NCBI GenBank assembly: GCA_002477465.1
Contig: DLPV01000067.1
Location: forward strand, 1-35,382
Direction of reading: 5' to 3'
Origin: Gammaproteobacteria bacterium UBA7449
Lineage (GTDB): Bacteria; Pseudomonadota; Gammaproteobacteria; Pseudomonadales; Pseudohongiellaceae
DNA: 35,382 nucleotides
The notes beneath the pieces were generated by a model, which saw only the letters and a list, made by a program, of their open reading frames with translations, did no database searches and was not told the origin of the DNA. Shown here piece after piece: positions 25,217-32,495 of this stretch (position 1 is its first letter; every line of letters begins with the position of its first letter). The position numbers and the translations under genes are program-made.

Positions 25217-25705
25217 CTAGTGATCTTCGCCGCCGGCATGGACATGCCCGTGTTCGATTTCCTGTGGCGTACCTTCTCGTACATCGACTACCTCAACTTC
25301 GAAATTTAGCGTCTGCCCTGCCAGCGGGTGATTGGCATCGATGGTGACATCATCACCTTCTACTTGCGTAACTCGCACCTGGCGCTGGGCGCCACCGTCT
25401 CCCTGCGCAACAAAAGACATACCGGGCTCGATCGATTCCACGCCTTGAAACATACTCTTGCTGATTACCTGGATCAATTCGTCGCTTAATTCGCCGTAGG
25501 CTTTGTCGGGAGGAATGCTGACATTGAAGGTGGCGCCTGAGGTTTTCCCGGTGAGCTCTGTTTCCAGGCCTGGGATCAGGTTGTTGGCACCATGCAGATA
25601 GACCATGGGCTCTTTGCCATTTGAGCTGTCCATGATTTCGCCGTCGTCGTTCTTGAGGGTGTAGTGCATGGAAACCACGCTATTCTGGCCAATCATCAGT
25701 GTCAT
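25217..25705 (-). CDS. slyD: FKBP-type peptidyl-prolyl cis-trans isomerase SlyD
   Basis: A 162-aa SlyD. It begins IGQNSVVSMHYTLKNDDGEI and has the FKBP half-sites, the inserted-flap domain with YGELSDELIQVI, and LNFEVEVVDVREGTP at the end of the domain. The C-terminus is short and His-rich (HGHVHAGGEDH), a metal-binding tail reduced compared with E. coli. SlyD acts as a cytosolic folding helper and nickel-related metallochaperone. The start at 25705 is chosen because AGGATCC precedes it and homology begins there; an in-frame ATG at 25798 would add 31 unrelated residues. Monocistronic. Confidence 0.92.
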   Translation of the reverse strand: MTLMIGQNSVVSMHYTLKNDDGEIMDSSNGKEPMVYLHGANNLIPGLETELTGKTSGATFNVSIPPDKAYGELSDELIQVISKSMFQGVESIEPGMSFVAQGDGGAQRQVRVTQVEGDDVTIDANHPLAGQTLNFEVEVVDVREGTPQEIEHGHVHAGGEDH

Positions 25706-25995
25706 AAAGGATCCTGTTATTTTAGTCGGGAAATTTCGCATGCTCGCATAGAAATGGGGCGTCGGGCCACAGCAAGCGCTGGCAATCACTCCCGCCATAT
25801 CTTTAGGGGTTTAGGGAATTATAAATATAATCAATGAGTTATGATTTTCACGAGCAGGGCGCCAGAGTTTAGAGCTTAAATTCCTGTTTATTTCCCTATC
25901 CAAGTTAAGGTACTTTATATCGAGGCCGCATTATTGAGAAAGAGATCTGCATTTTTCAGCGGTTCCCATGAAACGGCGCAGACCGAAGGCATTTT

Positions 25996-27027
25996 ATGAT
26001 TTTAAGTAAAAAACTTTTGATCGCATCAACCAGTTTATTGGCAGTGTTCTGCCTTGAGAGCAGTTTCGCCCAGCAAAATGACGTCCTGCCGGACTATCCC
26101 AATTCCTATGAGATAGTGCGGAACATTGTCGATTTCCCCGAAGGACGATCCATGGGGTCTGGTAATGCGATTGATGTGGATTCCAAGGGAAACATCTGGG
26201 TATTTGAACGTTGCGGTGGCAACAATGGCGCCTGCCCGGAATCAGATGTGGATCCGGTTTTGCAGTTCAGTCCAGGCGGGGATTTGCTCTTCAGTTTTGG
26301 CAGCGGCATGTTCGTTTGGCCCCACGGCGTTGTCGTTGATGATGATGACAACCTCTGGTTGATTGATGCGGGCATCATCGAAGGCGAGAAAGGCAACCAG
26401 ATTTTTAAATTCACACCAGAGGGTGAATTGCTTTTGGTGCTTGGTGAGCCAGGTATACGCGGTGACGCTCCTGGAGAATTTAACGAGCCCTCAGATCTAG
26501 CCATTGGTGCAGATGGGTCGCTCTATATCGTTGACGGTCATATTAACCCTGAGTCAAACCGTCGCATCGTTCACATGACGGCGGACGGTCAGTTTATTGA
26601 GGCTTGGGGAGAAAAAGGCTATGGGCCGCTTCAGTTTGAAGGTCCACATGCTATTGCTGTAGATTCGCGTGGGCGCATGTACGTAGGCGATCGCACCAAC
26701 AACAGGCTGCAGGTGCTATCACCAGAGGGTGAGCTGCTGGCAATCTGGACGCACTGGGGACGACCCAGCGGGATTCGCATTCTTGGAGATACGCTGTACG
26801 CAGTAGACTCGGAATCACGCGCGGCAGTGGGGGAGTATGGCTACAACCCCGGCTGGCATCGCGGCATCTATGTGGGCACACTCGATGGCATGATCACGGA
26901 TTTCATTCCAGATCCTAGCCCAACCGGCGGCACCAGTTTTCCTGAAGGCATTGCGGTGAGTGATGATGGTGTCATATGGGGTGCCTCAGTTGGAGATCAG
27001 GAAGTGCTTAAATTTGTTAAACGGTGA
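25996..27027 (+). CDS. Exported NHL-repeat six-bladed beta-propeller (peptidyl-amidoglycolate lyase-like)
   Basis: A 343-aa exported protein (signal peptide MILSKKLLIASTSLLAVFC, cleavage after SFAQ). The NHL repeats are visible as GNAIDVDSKGNIWVFER, PHGVVVDDDDNLWLIDAG, PSDLAIGADGSLYIVDGH, PHAIAVDSRGRMYVGDR and EGIAVSDDGVIWGAS, giving six blades. The layout, with conserved His and Asp in the blade tips and a Cys pair (RCGGNNGACP), matches the bacterial proteins related to the lyase domain of peptidylglycine alpha-amidating enzymes. A lyase role is unproven and a scaffold role is equally possible. The last 11 bp overlap the 3' end of the convergent PLP-enzyme gene. Confidence 0.8.
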   Translation: MILSKKLLIASTSLLAVFCLESSFAQQNDVLPDYPNSYEIVRNIVDFPEGRSMGSGNAIDVDSKGNIWVFERCGGNNGACPESDVDPVLQFSPGGDLLFSFGSGMFVWPHGVVVDDDDNLWLIDAGIIEGEKGNQIFKFTPEGELLLVLGEPGIRGDAPGEFNEPSDLAIGADGSLYIVDGHINPESNRRIVHMTADGQFIEAWGEKGYGPLQFEGPHAIAVDSRGRMYVGDRTNNRLQVLSPEGELLAIWTHWGRPSGIRILGDTLYAVDSESRAAVGEYGYNPGWHRGIYVGTLDGMITDFIPDPSPTGGTSFPEGIAVSDDGVIWGASVGDQEVLKFVKR

Positions 27028-28090
27028 TTTTTTCTACAGGCAGGTCAATGTAGCCTTCCGTCGCAATCACCAGGCAAATTGAACCCTCGCTCATCCCTAT
27101 TTCGAGTCGCGATGCCTCAAGCATCGCGGCCATGCCTGCTGCACCGGAAGGAGTGGTATCAATACCGCTCTCAGCCAGTTGGATAACGGCGGTATCTGCC
27201 TCTGACTCACTCACGCAAACAAAGCGGTCTGCAGCCTGCTGCAGAATTTCAAATGCGAGCAAGGAGGGTTCCTTGCAATCCAGTCTACCCATCGCCGAAA
27301 CCGGACCTGTGACCGCAGTTGGCACTCCGGCCTTTTTGCTTTCGAGCAAGCAAGGGGCTGCCTCTGGTTCTACCACGATGATTTCTGGCTGTTGAGCCCA
27401 GGTGTTGCATATGTGATAGGCAACGGCGGCTGCCATGCCCCCGACGCCAGCCTGCAAAAAAACATGGGTGGGCCAGGTATTCGTTTCCAGAAACGACTTC
27501 CGCATTTCTGCGGCCATGACGGTGTAGCCCTCCATGACCAGGCTTGGCATTCTTTTATAGCCGGGCCAGGAGCTGTCAGACAGCAGAATATCTTCCTGCC
27601 CCGCACTTTCACTGTCTAGCTTGGCAGCGACCATGCTGTCCTCATATGTGGCGCCGGATTGCATGACAATGGCGCTGAGGTGGGTAAGTTTTTCCTGGAA
27701 TTCCAGGGGCACGGACTCTGAAAGGTGCACCCGGCACCTGGCATTAAAGAGCTGGGCGCCTTTGGCGACGGCGACACCGTGATTGCCAGCACTTGCGCAG
27801 ATAAAAGTAAAACGATTGCTCCAATCTTTGACGTCTCTGTCAAATAATCGCCTTGGTTCAAGGGAGGTGCCTGTCTCTTCTTGCCATTGCTGCAATAGAA
27901 AAGCCGCGATAGCGTAGATTCCCCCGAGTGCCTTGAAAGCGCCCAGATTGAATCGGCTCGTCTCATCCTTGATGAGTATCCGGTTGCCGTTTCGGGATGT
28001 TGCTTCCTTTATTGGCGTGGGCTGATATGGAGGACACTGTCTGAGCAGAGCCAGCGGCCGTTCTAGATCCAGCACGGGAAATTCTATCAT
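27017..28090 (-). CDS. dpaL: Diaminopropionate ammonia-lyase-like PLP enzyme
   Basis: A 357-aa fold-type II PLP enzyme. The PLP lysine is K53 in FNLGAFKALGG, a motif specific to the diaminopropionate ammonia-lyase group. LSDSSWPGYKRMPSLVMEGYT and THVFLQAGVGGMAAAVAYH (PLP-phosphate glycine loop) also match, as do VVEPEAAPCLL and the final GAAGMAAMLEA. The E. coli enzyme turns 2,3-diaminopropionate into pyruvate and ammonia. Here the segment ASAGNHG has Ala where that enzyme has Asp120 (TDGNHG), while the second acid (SDSSW, Asp189 in E. coli) is kept. Specificity may therefore differ. The symbol marks homology only. Its 3' end overlaps the NHL gene on the other strand. Confidence 0.78.
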   Translation of the reverse strand: MIEFPVLDLERPLALLRQCPPYQPTPIKEATSRNGNRILIKDETSRFNLGAFKALGGIYAIAAFLLQQWQEETGTSLEPRRLFDRDVKDWSNRFTFICASAGNHGVAVAKGAQLFNARCRVHLSESVPLEFQEKLTHLSAIVMQSGATYEDSMVAAKLDSESAGQEDILLSDSSWPGYKRMPSLVMEGYTVMAAEMRKSFLETNTWPTHVFLQAGVGGMAAAVAYHICNTWAQQPEIIVVEPEAAPCLLESKKAGVPTAVTGPVSAMGRLDCKEPSLLAFEILQQAADRFVCVSESEADTAVIQLAESGIDTTPSGAAGMAAMLEASRLEIGMSEGSICLVIATEGYIDLPVEKITV

Positions 28091-28267
28091 GCCGCCAGTC
28101 TACTAAAGATAAATCGCGCTGACGATGAGTGCGGCAGATAGATCAGGTGAGCTCGAATAACCAGCGATTCTGGCCTGCTTACATGGACTCGCCTGGCTTT
28201 GGCTGGAGAATATCGGATCATGAATTCACTGATGTGTGACATCCTACCCTGAACGGAAAACTCTAGT

Positions 28268-28897
28268 ATGAAGCTATACAGCTACGGCACAGCCCCTAAT
28301 CCCCGAAAAGTGGTCATATTCCTTGCTGAGAAAGGTTTGGATTACGAACTTGTCGAAGTCGATATGATGAAGGGTGAACACAAGACTCCAGACTTCCTGA
28401 AGAAAAACCCAAGCGGCAAGCTGCCGGTGCTTGAACTTGATGACGGGCGCTGCCTTGCTGAGTCTATCGCAATCTGCAGGTACCTGGAGGCTGTGTGTCC
28501 TGAGCCCAACCTGTTCGGCAGGGATGCTTTTGAATTGGGCTATATTGAGATGCGCAACCGTCAACTGGAAACGGAGCTGTGGTCGCAGATCGGCCAGTCC
28601 TGGGTGCATGGTCCCGTGGTGGCCAAAATGGGAATCGTCAAGCAGATTCCCGAAGTCAAAGAAGCCAGCGATGTAAGTGTGGAAAAATACTATGAGCGGA
28701 TAGATAAAGAGTTAGCGGAGAGTGAGTTCGTTGCCGGTGATCGCTTTACCGTTGCAGACATAACACTGGTAACAGGCATCGACTTCGCAACGACACTGGT
28801 CGGGCTAAAGCCGGATGATTCCTTGGCGAATCTGTGGCGCTGGCATGCGCAGATATTGTCTCGTGATAGTGTGGATGACATCGTTTCGCCGAAATAA
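28268..28897 (+). CDS. Glutathione S-transferase
   Basis: A 209-aa cytosolic GST. The N-terminal thioredoxin fold reads MKLYSYGTAPNPRKVVIFLAEKG, with KKNPSGKLPVLELDDG (cis-Pro) and AESIAICRYLEAV (the Glu-Ser pair that binds the gamma-glutamyl part). The C-terminal helical domain ends with FVAGDRFTVADITLVTGIDFA, the capping Asp motif. Ser or Tyr near residue 7 could be the activating residue. It may conjugate electrophiles or detoxify epoxides; nothing nearby fixes a substrate. It stands alone, 80 bp before the broken MetX-like gene. Confidence 0.9.
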   Translation: MKLYSYGTAPNPRKVVIFLAEKGLDYELVEVDMMKGEHKTPDFLKKNPSGKLPVLELDDGRCLAESIAICRYLEAVCPEPNLFGRDAFELGYIEMRNRQLETELWSQIGQSWVHGPVVAKMGIVKQIPEVKEASDVSVEKYYERIDKELAESEFVAGDRFTVADITLVTGIDFATTLVGLKPDDSLANLWRWHAQILSRDSVDDIVSPK

Positions 28898-28976
28898 CGA
28901 CTTAATGTTTGTACCATATAATTGATCGTGCTGCGATGTTGCGCAGTCCTTTAGGTACCGGATACAGGTAAAAAGT

Positions 28977-30050
28977 ATGCAGAAAAGTGCGATAAGGATT
29001 TTGCTCTGGTTTTGTCTATTCACAGCGCGAGTCGCTAGCGCTGACGGCGGCCACCAGATCTTCGAGATCAGGAATTTCGAACTGGAAGGGGGTGATGTTT
29101 TACCGGTGGCGAAGGTTTCCTATGTTACCCACGGTGAGCTCAATGCCGCGCGAGATAATGTGCTCCTGGTACCCTCGTTTTATGGTGGCAACCATCATGG
29201 ATATGATTTCCTGATTGGCGAAGGTATGGCGCTGGACTCTTCCAGGTATTTTATTGTCGCCACTGATATGTTTCAGAACGGTTTGTCAAGTTCTCCAAGC
29301 AATACGCCGCCCCCTTTCAATGGGCCAAATTTCCCGACTATCGCGATCAGGGACAATATCGAAGCGGGCTATCGACTGCTGACGGAAGAGCTCGGCGTAT
29401 CCTCCATTGTTGCCGTGCTCGGTTTTTCCATGGGGGCGTAGCAGGCGTTTCAGTGGGCGGTGAGCTATCCTGATTTTATGCAGAACGCGGTAGGCTGGTG
29501 CGGCTCCGCCGTAGAGCATCCTCACGGCGTCATGCGGCTGGAGAGCTTCAAGTCAGCCATCATGGCGGATGCTGCATACAATGGCGGTAATTACACCGAG
29601 CAACCTCGGGTAGGATTGGCTGCAGCTGGCACCCATTGGTCCGCCTGGGGGACTTCGCAGGAATGGTATCGCAATCGCTATTTTGAGCAGTTGGGGCTTA
29701 ATACGCTTGAGGAAGTAAACACCTATTACCAGAACGCATTCTCTCGTTGGGATGCGAATGACTATATCTGGTTGGCAACAACCTGGCAGCAAAATAACGT
29801 GGGAGACACGCCCGGATTCAACGGCGGCTATAAAGCGGCATTGAGGTCAATCAAGGCGAGGGTTCTTTACATGCCTTGCGAGACTGACTTGTACTTCCAT
29901 ATCGATGCTCTCAGGCACGAGGCTCAGTTCATTCCAGACGTAAAGTTCACAGTGATTCCCACGCTATGGGGGCATTTCGCTGGTGGTGGAAGTTCACCTG
30001 AAGATGCGGCTTTTATCAATCGGACAATTCTGGATTTCCTCGAGCAATAG
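28977..30050 (+). pseudogene. Exported homoserine O-acetyltransferase-like alpha/beta hydrolase interrupted by one amber codon
   Basis: A 357-codon frame with a signal peptide (AIRILLWFCLFTARVASA) and the MetX-type alpha/beta-hydrolase pattern: VSYVTHGELNAARDNVLLVPS, FYGGNHHGYDFLIGEG, IRDNIEAGYRLLTEE, then the nucleophile elbow GFSMGA (Ser151). The next codon (29439-29441) is TAG where relatives have Gln (GFSMGAQQA), one C-to-T change. The frame then continues intact: FQWAVSYPDFM, and LYMPCETDLYF (Asp) and PTLWGHFAGGG (His), ending at 30050. Both halves show no other damage, so this may be very recent decay, a sequencing error, or a case of amber suppression. As read, the two fragments cannot fold alone. 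Confidence 0.8.
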
Positions 30051-30325
30051 GATGAGCTTTGGTCTTGTTGGCCCTCTGCAGGCTCGATAGCGCAACTCCA
30101 GGAGAGTTAAGTTGCACTGGTTTTCTGCTGTTGCCCGACCAAATTTCTGCGGGCTTGAGTTAACCGCGAGAGTAATCGGGTTGAAATTGCGCTGGGTTAG
30201 GCATTTATGGAATCCTCGTTGCCAGCTGTCGCCTGTGGGCACCGCTACCCTTAATAGGTAAGTGCCGCCTCATTGCCGCAGACTCAACGCATATGCCCTG
30301 AACCGTAAGACCCTATTGTTTAAGC

Positions 30326-30937
30326 TTAGTTGCCAAGAAAGAGAGTTTGGATGATTCTGGAATTCTCTAGGGTACCTCCAAAAGCCGGGCCGGGAGAATG
30401 CAGCATCCAGGGTCTGAACAATATCAACCTGTTGTACTTATAGGGCACTGATAGTGTCTTCTCCCAGAGCGATTCGTCAAGGCCTTCATCTTCCAGGAAA
30501 AGCCGCAGGTCATTAAAATCTTTCCACCCATACTGCTCGAAACCTTCGATAGTATTGGGCGCTATCTCCAGGCCTGTTCGCTTGTGCTTCCAGAAACTCG
30601 TGCCCTCAATACCCGGCGGGTGTTCTTTTGATAGATAGACAACACCAGCCCACTTGGTACTCATATCCACATCATAGTGAATGTGAAATTTAAAGGGGTC
30701 TTCCGGCAGAGTAAATCTGATTTTGCCGTTCGCATTTGTGGAGCTGTTGATAGAGGGCTCCATTGTTAACTGTTGAAACAGCGCTCGATGCTGCTCACCC
30801 AGGAAAGGATGGGTAGTCATTACGCCTGCATAGTTCCCTCTGGGGAGTTCGGCTTGCTTGATAGATTCTAAAGCTGCCTGAACTAGCCCATCCGGGTCGC
30901 TATAAATGTCGTCTACTATGATGTATCTGTCGCGCAT
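30326..30937 (-). CDS. DUF6445 family protein, 2-oxoglutarate/Fe(II) oxygenase-like
   Basis: A 203-aa cytosolic protein of the DUF6445 family. Visible landmarks are FKFHIHYDVD (H87-x-D89), KWAGVVYLSKEHPPG, GTSFWKHKRTG, RLILFRPWMLHSPGPAFG (H180) and SRIIQTLF (R194). HxD, a distal His and an Arg 14 residues later are the metal and 2-oxoglutarate binding layout of Fe(II)/2OG oxygenases. Members often accompany tryptophan-halogenase-like genes and TonB receptors in aquatic bacteria, but neither is present here. The substrate is unknown. ATG 30937 follows AAAAGA; the gene is alone on its strand with 275 bp of non-coding DNA behind it. Confidence 0.75.
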   Translation of the reverse strand: MRDRYIIVDDIYSDPDGLVQAALESIKQAELPRGNYAGVMTTHPFLGEQHRALFQQLTMEPSINSSTNANGKIRFTLPEDPFKFHIHYDVDMSTKWAGVVYLSKEHPPGIEGTSFWKHKRTGLEIAPNTIEGFEQYGWKDFNDLRLFLEDEGLDESLWEKTLSVPYKYNRLILFRPWMLHSPGPAFGGTLENSRIIQTLFLGN

Positions 30938-31286
30938 TCTTTTACCGTTTGTGAGTGATCAGTCGGCTGAGTTTTGCAGGGCCTGACTCTAATCTAATTC
31001 TTGTCAGAGAAGCTTTGATCATCCTCAATATAAGCCATGCAGCGGCCGTTTGTACATATCCAGGCGCAGGGTGACAGACACTTGCGCGGGATAGAAACCA
31101 GGAATGGACAAGAGGCAGAAATCAAATTATCCAGGGGGTCGAAGCTTGAGTGGCTGTTAATGCCTGAGCAGTACGATTTGCGGACCTTGCAGAGTCTGAT
31201 CTGCCTGACATTGCAATCACGCTTGTTGCGAGCACGATTTGATGCGCGTACTCTAGAGCCAAATCTTTACTTCACTTAGCCTATAT
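30938..31286. other. Intergenic region between DUF6445 gene and exported unknown gene
   Basis: Nothing firm is visible. One 80-codon plus frame (31037-31279, starting MQRPFVHIQAQGDRH) ends 7 bp before the next gene, but it has no ribosome site and no recognisable family, so it is treated as chance. Confidence 0.4.
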
Positions 31287-32273
31287 ATGCAGTTTTTAGC
31301 GTCAATTTCCTTAGTTCGATGCGCGGCATTAATGTGTCTTCCTGGCCTGGTTATGGCTGCGGAGAGTTACCGTGTGCCCAGAACCGAATGGGGGCAGCCG
31401 GACCTGCAGGGAGTCTGGAACTTTTCCTCCTCTACACCAATGCAGCGTCCTGCCCAGTTCGGATTACGGCAATACCTGACTGAGGAAGAAGTTGCGCAAC
31501 TACAGTCCAGATCAGCTGCCCGTGATGAGGCTTCTGACGCTGCGATACCGGGGACTGGCGTCGATGAAGCATATAATGACTTCTGGATAGAGAGTGCAGG
31601 TTTGGGACGTGCCAGGCTGACTTCACACATTATTTATCCCAAGAACGGCAGGCTTCCTACTCTTCAGGAATCTGCGTTTCGGTCTGTGCGCGGCCAACCT
31701 CCTCAGCGCCCAGTTCGGAATGCCATTGGGGCAAACTTCGGAACAGACGGGCCAGAGGATCGCCCGCTATCCGACCGCTGCCTGGTTGGTTTCAATGCTG
31801 GGCCGCCTGTTAAACCAAGTTTCTATAACAACAATCTGCAGATAATTCAAAATCGAGACCATGTGGCCATCATCATTGAAATGGTTCATGACGCCCGCAT
31901 CGTGCCGATGGATAATCGTCCTCATGCAGCAGCGGAGATAGGGCAGTGGTCAGGTGACTCGCGGGGTTATTGGGATGGTGATTCCCTGGTAGTCGAAACG
32001 CGAAATTTCAATGGTCTTACTAATTCATTTTCCGCGCTTGGCAGTTCGGAGGATAAGCACCTGACCGAGAGGTTCACCCGGGTCGCCAACGACCGAATCG
32101 ACTATGAATTTACCATTGATGATCCCTCGACGTTTAGTGACAAGATAGTGGGTCTCATCCCCATATACAAAGTGGCGGGCCAGGTTTATGAGTACGCTTG
32201 CCACGAAGGTAACTATGGCATGGTTAATATTTTGCGCGGTGCACGTGTTAAGGAGCAGCTAGGCGATCAGTAA
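31287..32273 (+). CDS. Exported protein of unknown function
   Basis: A 328-aa protein with a signal peptide (ISLVRCAALMCLPGLVMAAE). The mature part starts PRTEWGQPDLQGVWNF, a signature shared by many exported proteins of marine and soil proteobacteria (PDLQGVW near the N-terminus, PLSDRCL in the middle, then MVHDARIVPMD, GDSRGYWDGDSLVVETRNFNG, LTERFTRV, and YEYACHEGNYGM near the end). No catalytic site is known to me for the family; a beta-rich fold is likely. The repeated presence near exported oxidoreductases suggests a role in extracytoplasmic catabolism, as inference only. A palindromic GC hairpin at 32318-32334 follows. Confidence 0.75.
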   Translation: MQFLASISLVRCAALMCLPGLVMAAESYRVPRTEWGQPDLQGVWNFSSSTPMQRPAQFGLRQYLTEEEVAQLQSRSAARDEASDAAIPGTGVDEAYNDFWIESAGLGRARLTSHIIYPKNGRLPTLQESAFRSVRGQPPQRPVRNAIGANFGTDGPEDRPLSDRCLVGFNAGPPVKPSFYNNNLQIIQNRDHVAIIIEMVHDARIVPMDNRPHAAAEIGQWSGDSRGYWDGDSLVVETRNFNGLTNSFSALGSSEDKHLTERFTRVANDRIDYEFTIDDPSTFSDKIVGLIPIYKVAGQVYEYACHEGNYGMVNILRGARVKEQLGDQ

Positions 32274-32315
32274 CTGAACTACGCCAGGCATTTACATCTG
32301 CGATACCAGAGGGTC

Positions 32316-32495
32316 TTAAGCCTCGAGGCTTTTCAAGTATTCTGCCCAGCCTATGGCAGCAGCCCCATAACTGCCTGCATTATCAATCGGAGTGGCTTGC
32401 TGCTCGGGTCGGACGGATTGAATACAAGCTTCGCGCCAGCATGTCTGATTAACAGCCTGCGGACTGCTGCTCAAGATGCCTTGAATCAGCGTAAG
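32316..32495 (-). pseudogene. In-frame coding-like remnant directly after the ABC transporter stop
   Basis: Continuing past the TAG of the ABC gene (32496-32498) in the same frame, 59 sense codons follow to a TAA at 32316. They read LTLIQGILSSSPQAV, then CWREACIQSVRPEQQATPID and NAGSYGAAAIGWAEYLKSLEA. The composition is protein-like, with a GAAAIGWAEYLK end typical of a terminal helix, but it has no start of its own and I cannot name the family. It could be the stub of a deleted gene or a former C-terminal part. Confidence 0.3.
32318..32334 (+). terminator. Possible weak terminator hairpin
   Basis: AAGCC-TCGA-GGCTT followed by TTC, 45 bp after the stop of the exported unknown gene. The stem is only five bp. 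Confidence 0.4.

Noticed and set aside
25706..25798. N-terminal extension of SlyD
   Set aside because: Homology starts at 25705, where a ribosome site is present; the added part contains unrelated Cys/Pro residues.
29439..29441. Amber reassignment (for example pyrrolysine or Gln)
   Set aside because: Many genes here end with TAG (446-1702, 3920-4591, 5455-6132), and no suppressor tRNA is visible in the window.
31037..31279. 80-codon frame before the exported unknown gene
   Set aside because: No ribosome site, no known family and an unremarkable composition; chance is the simpler reading.
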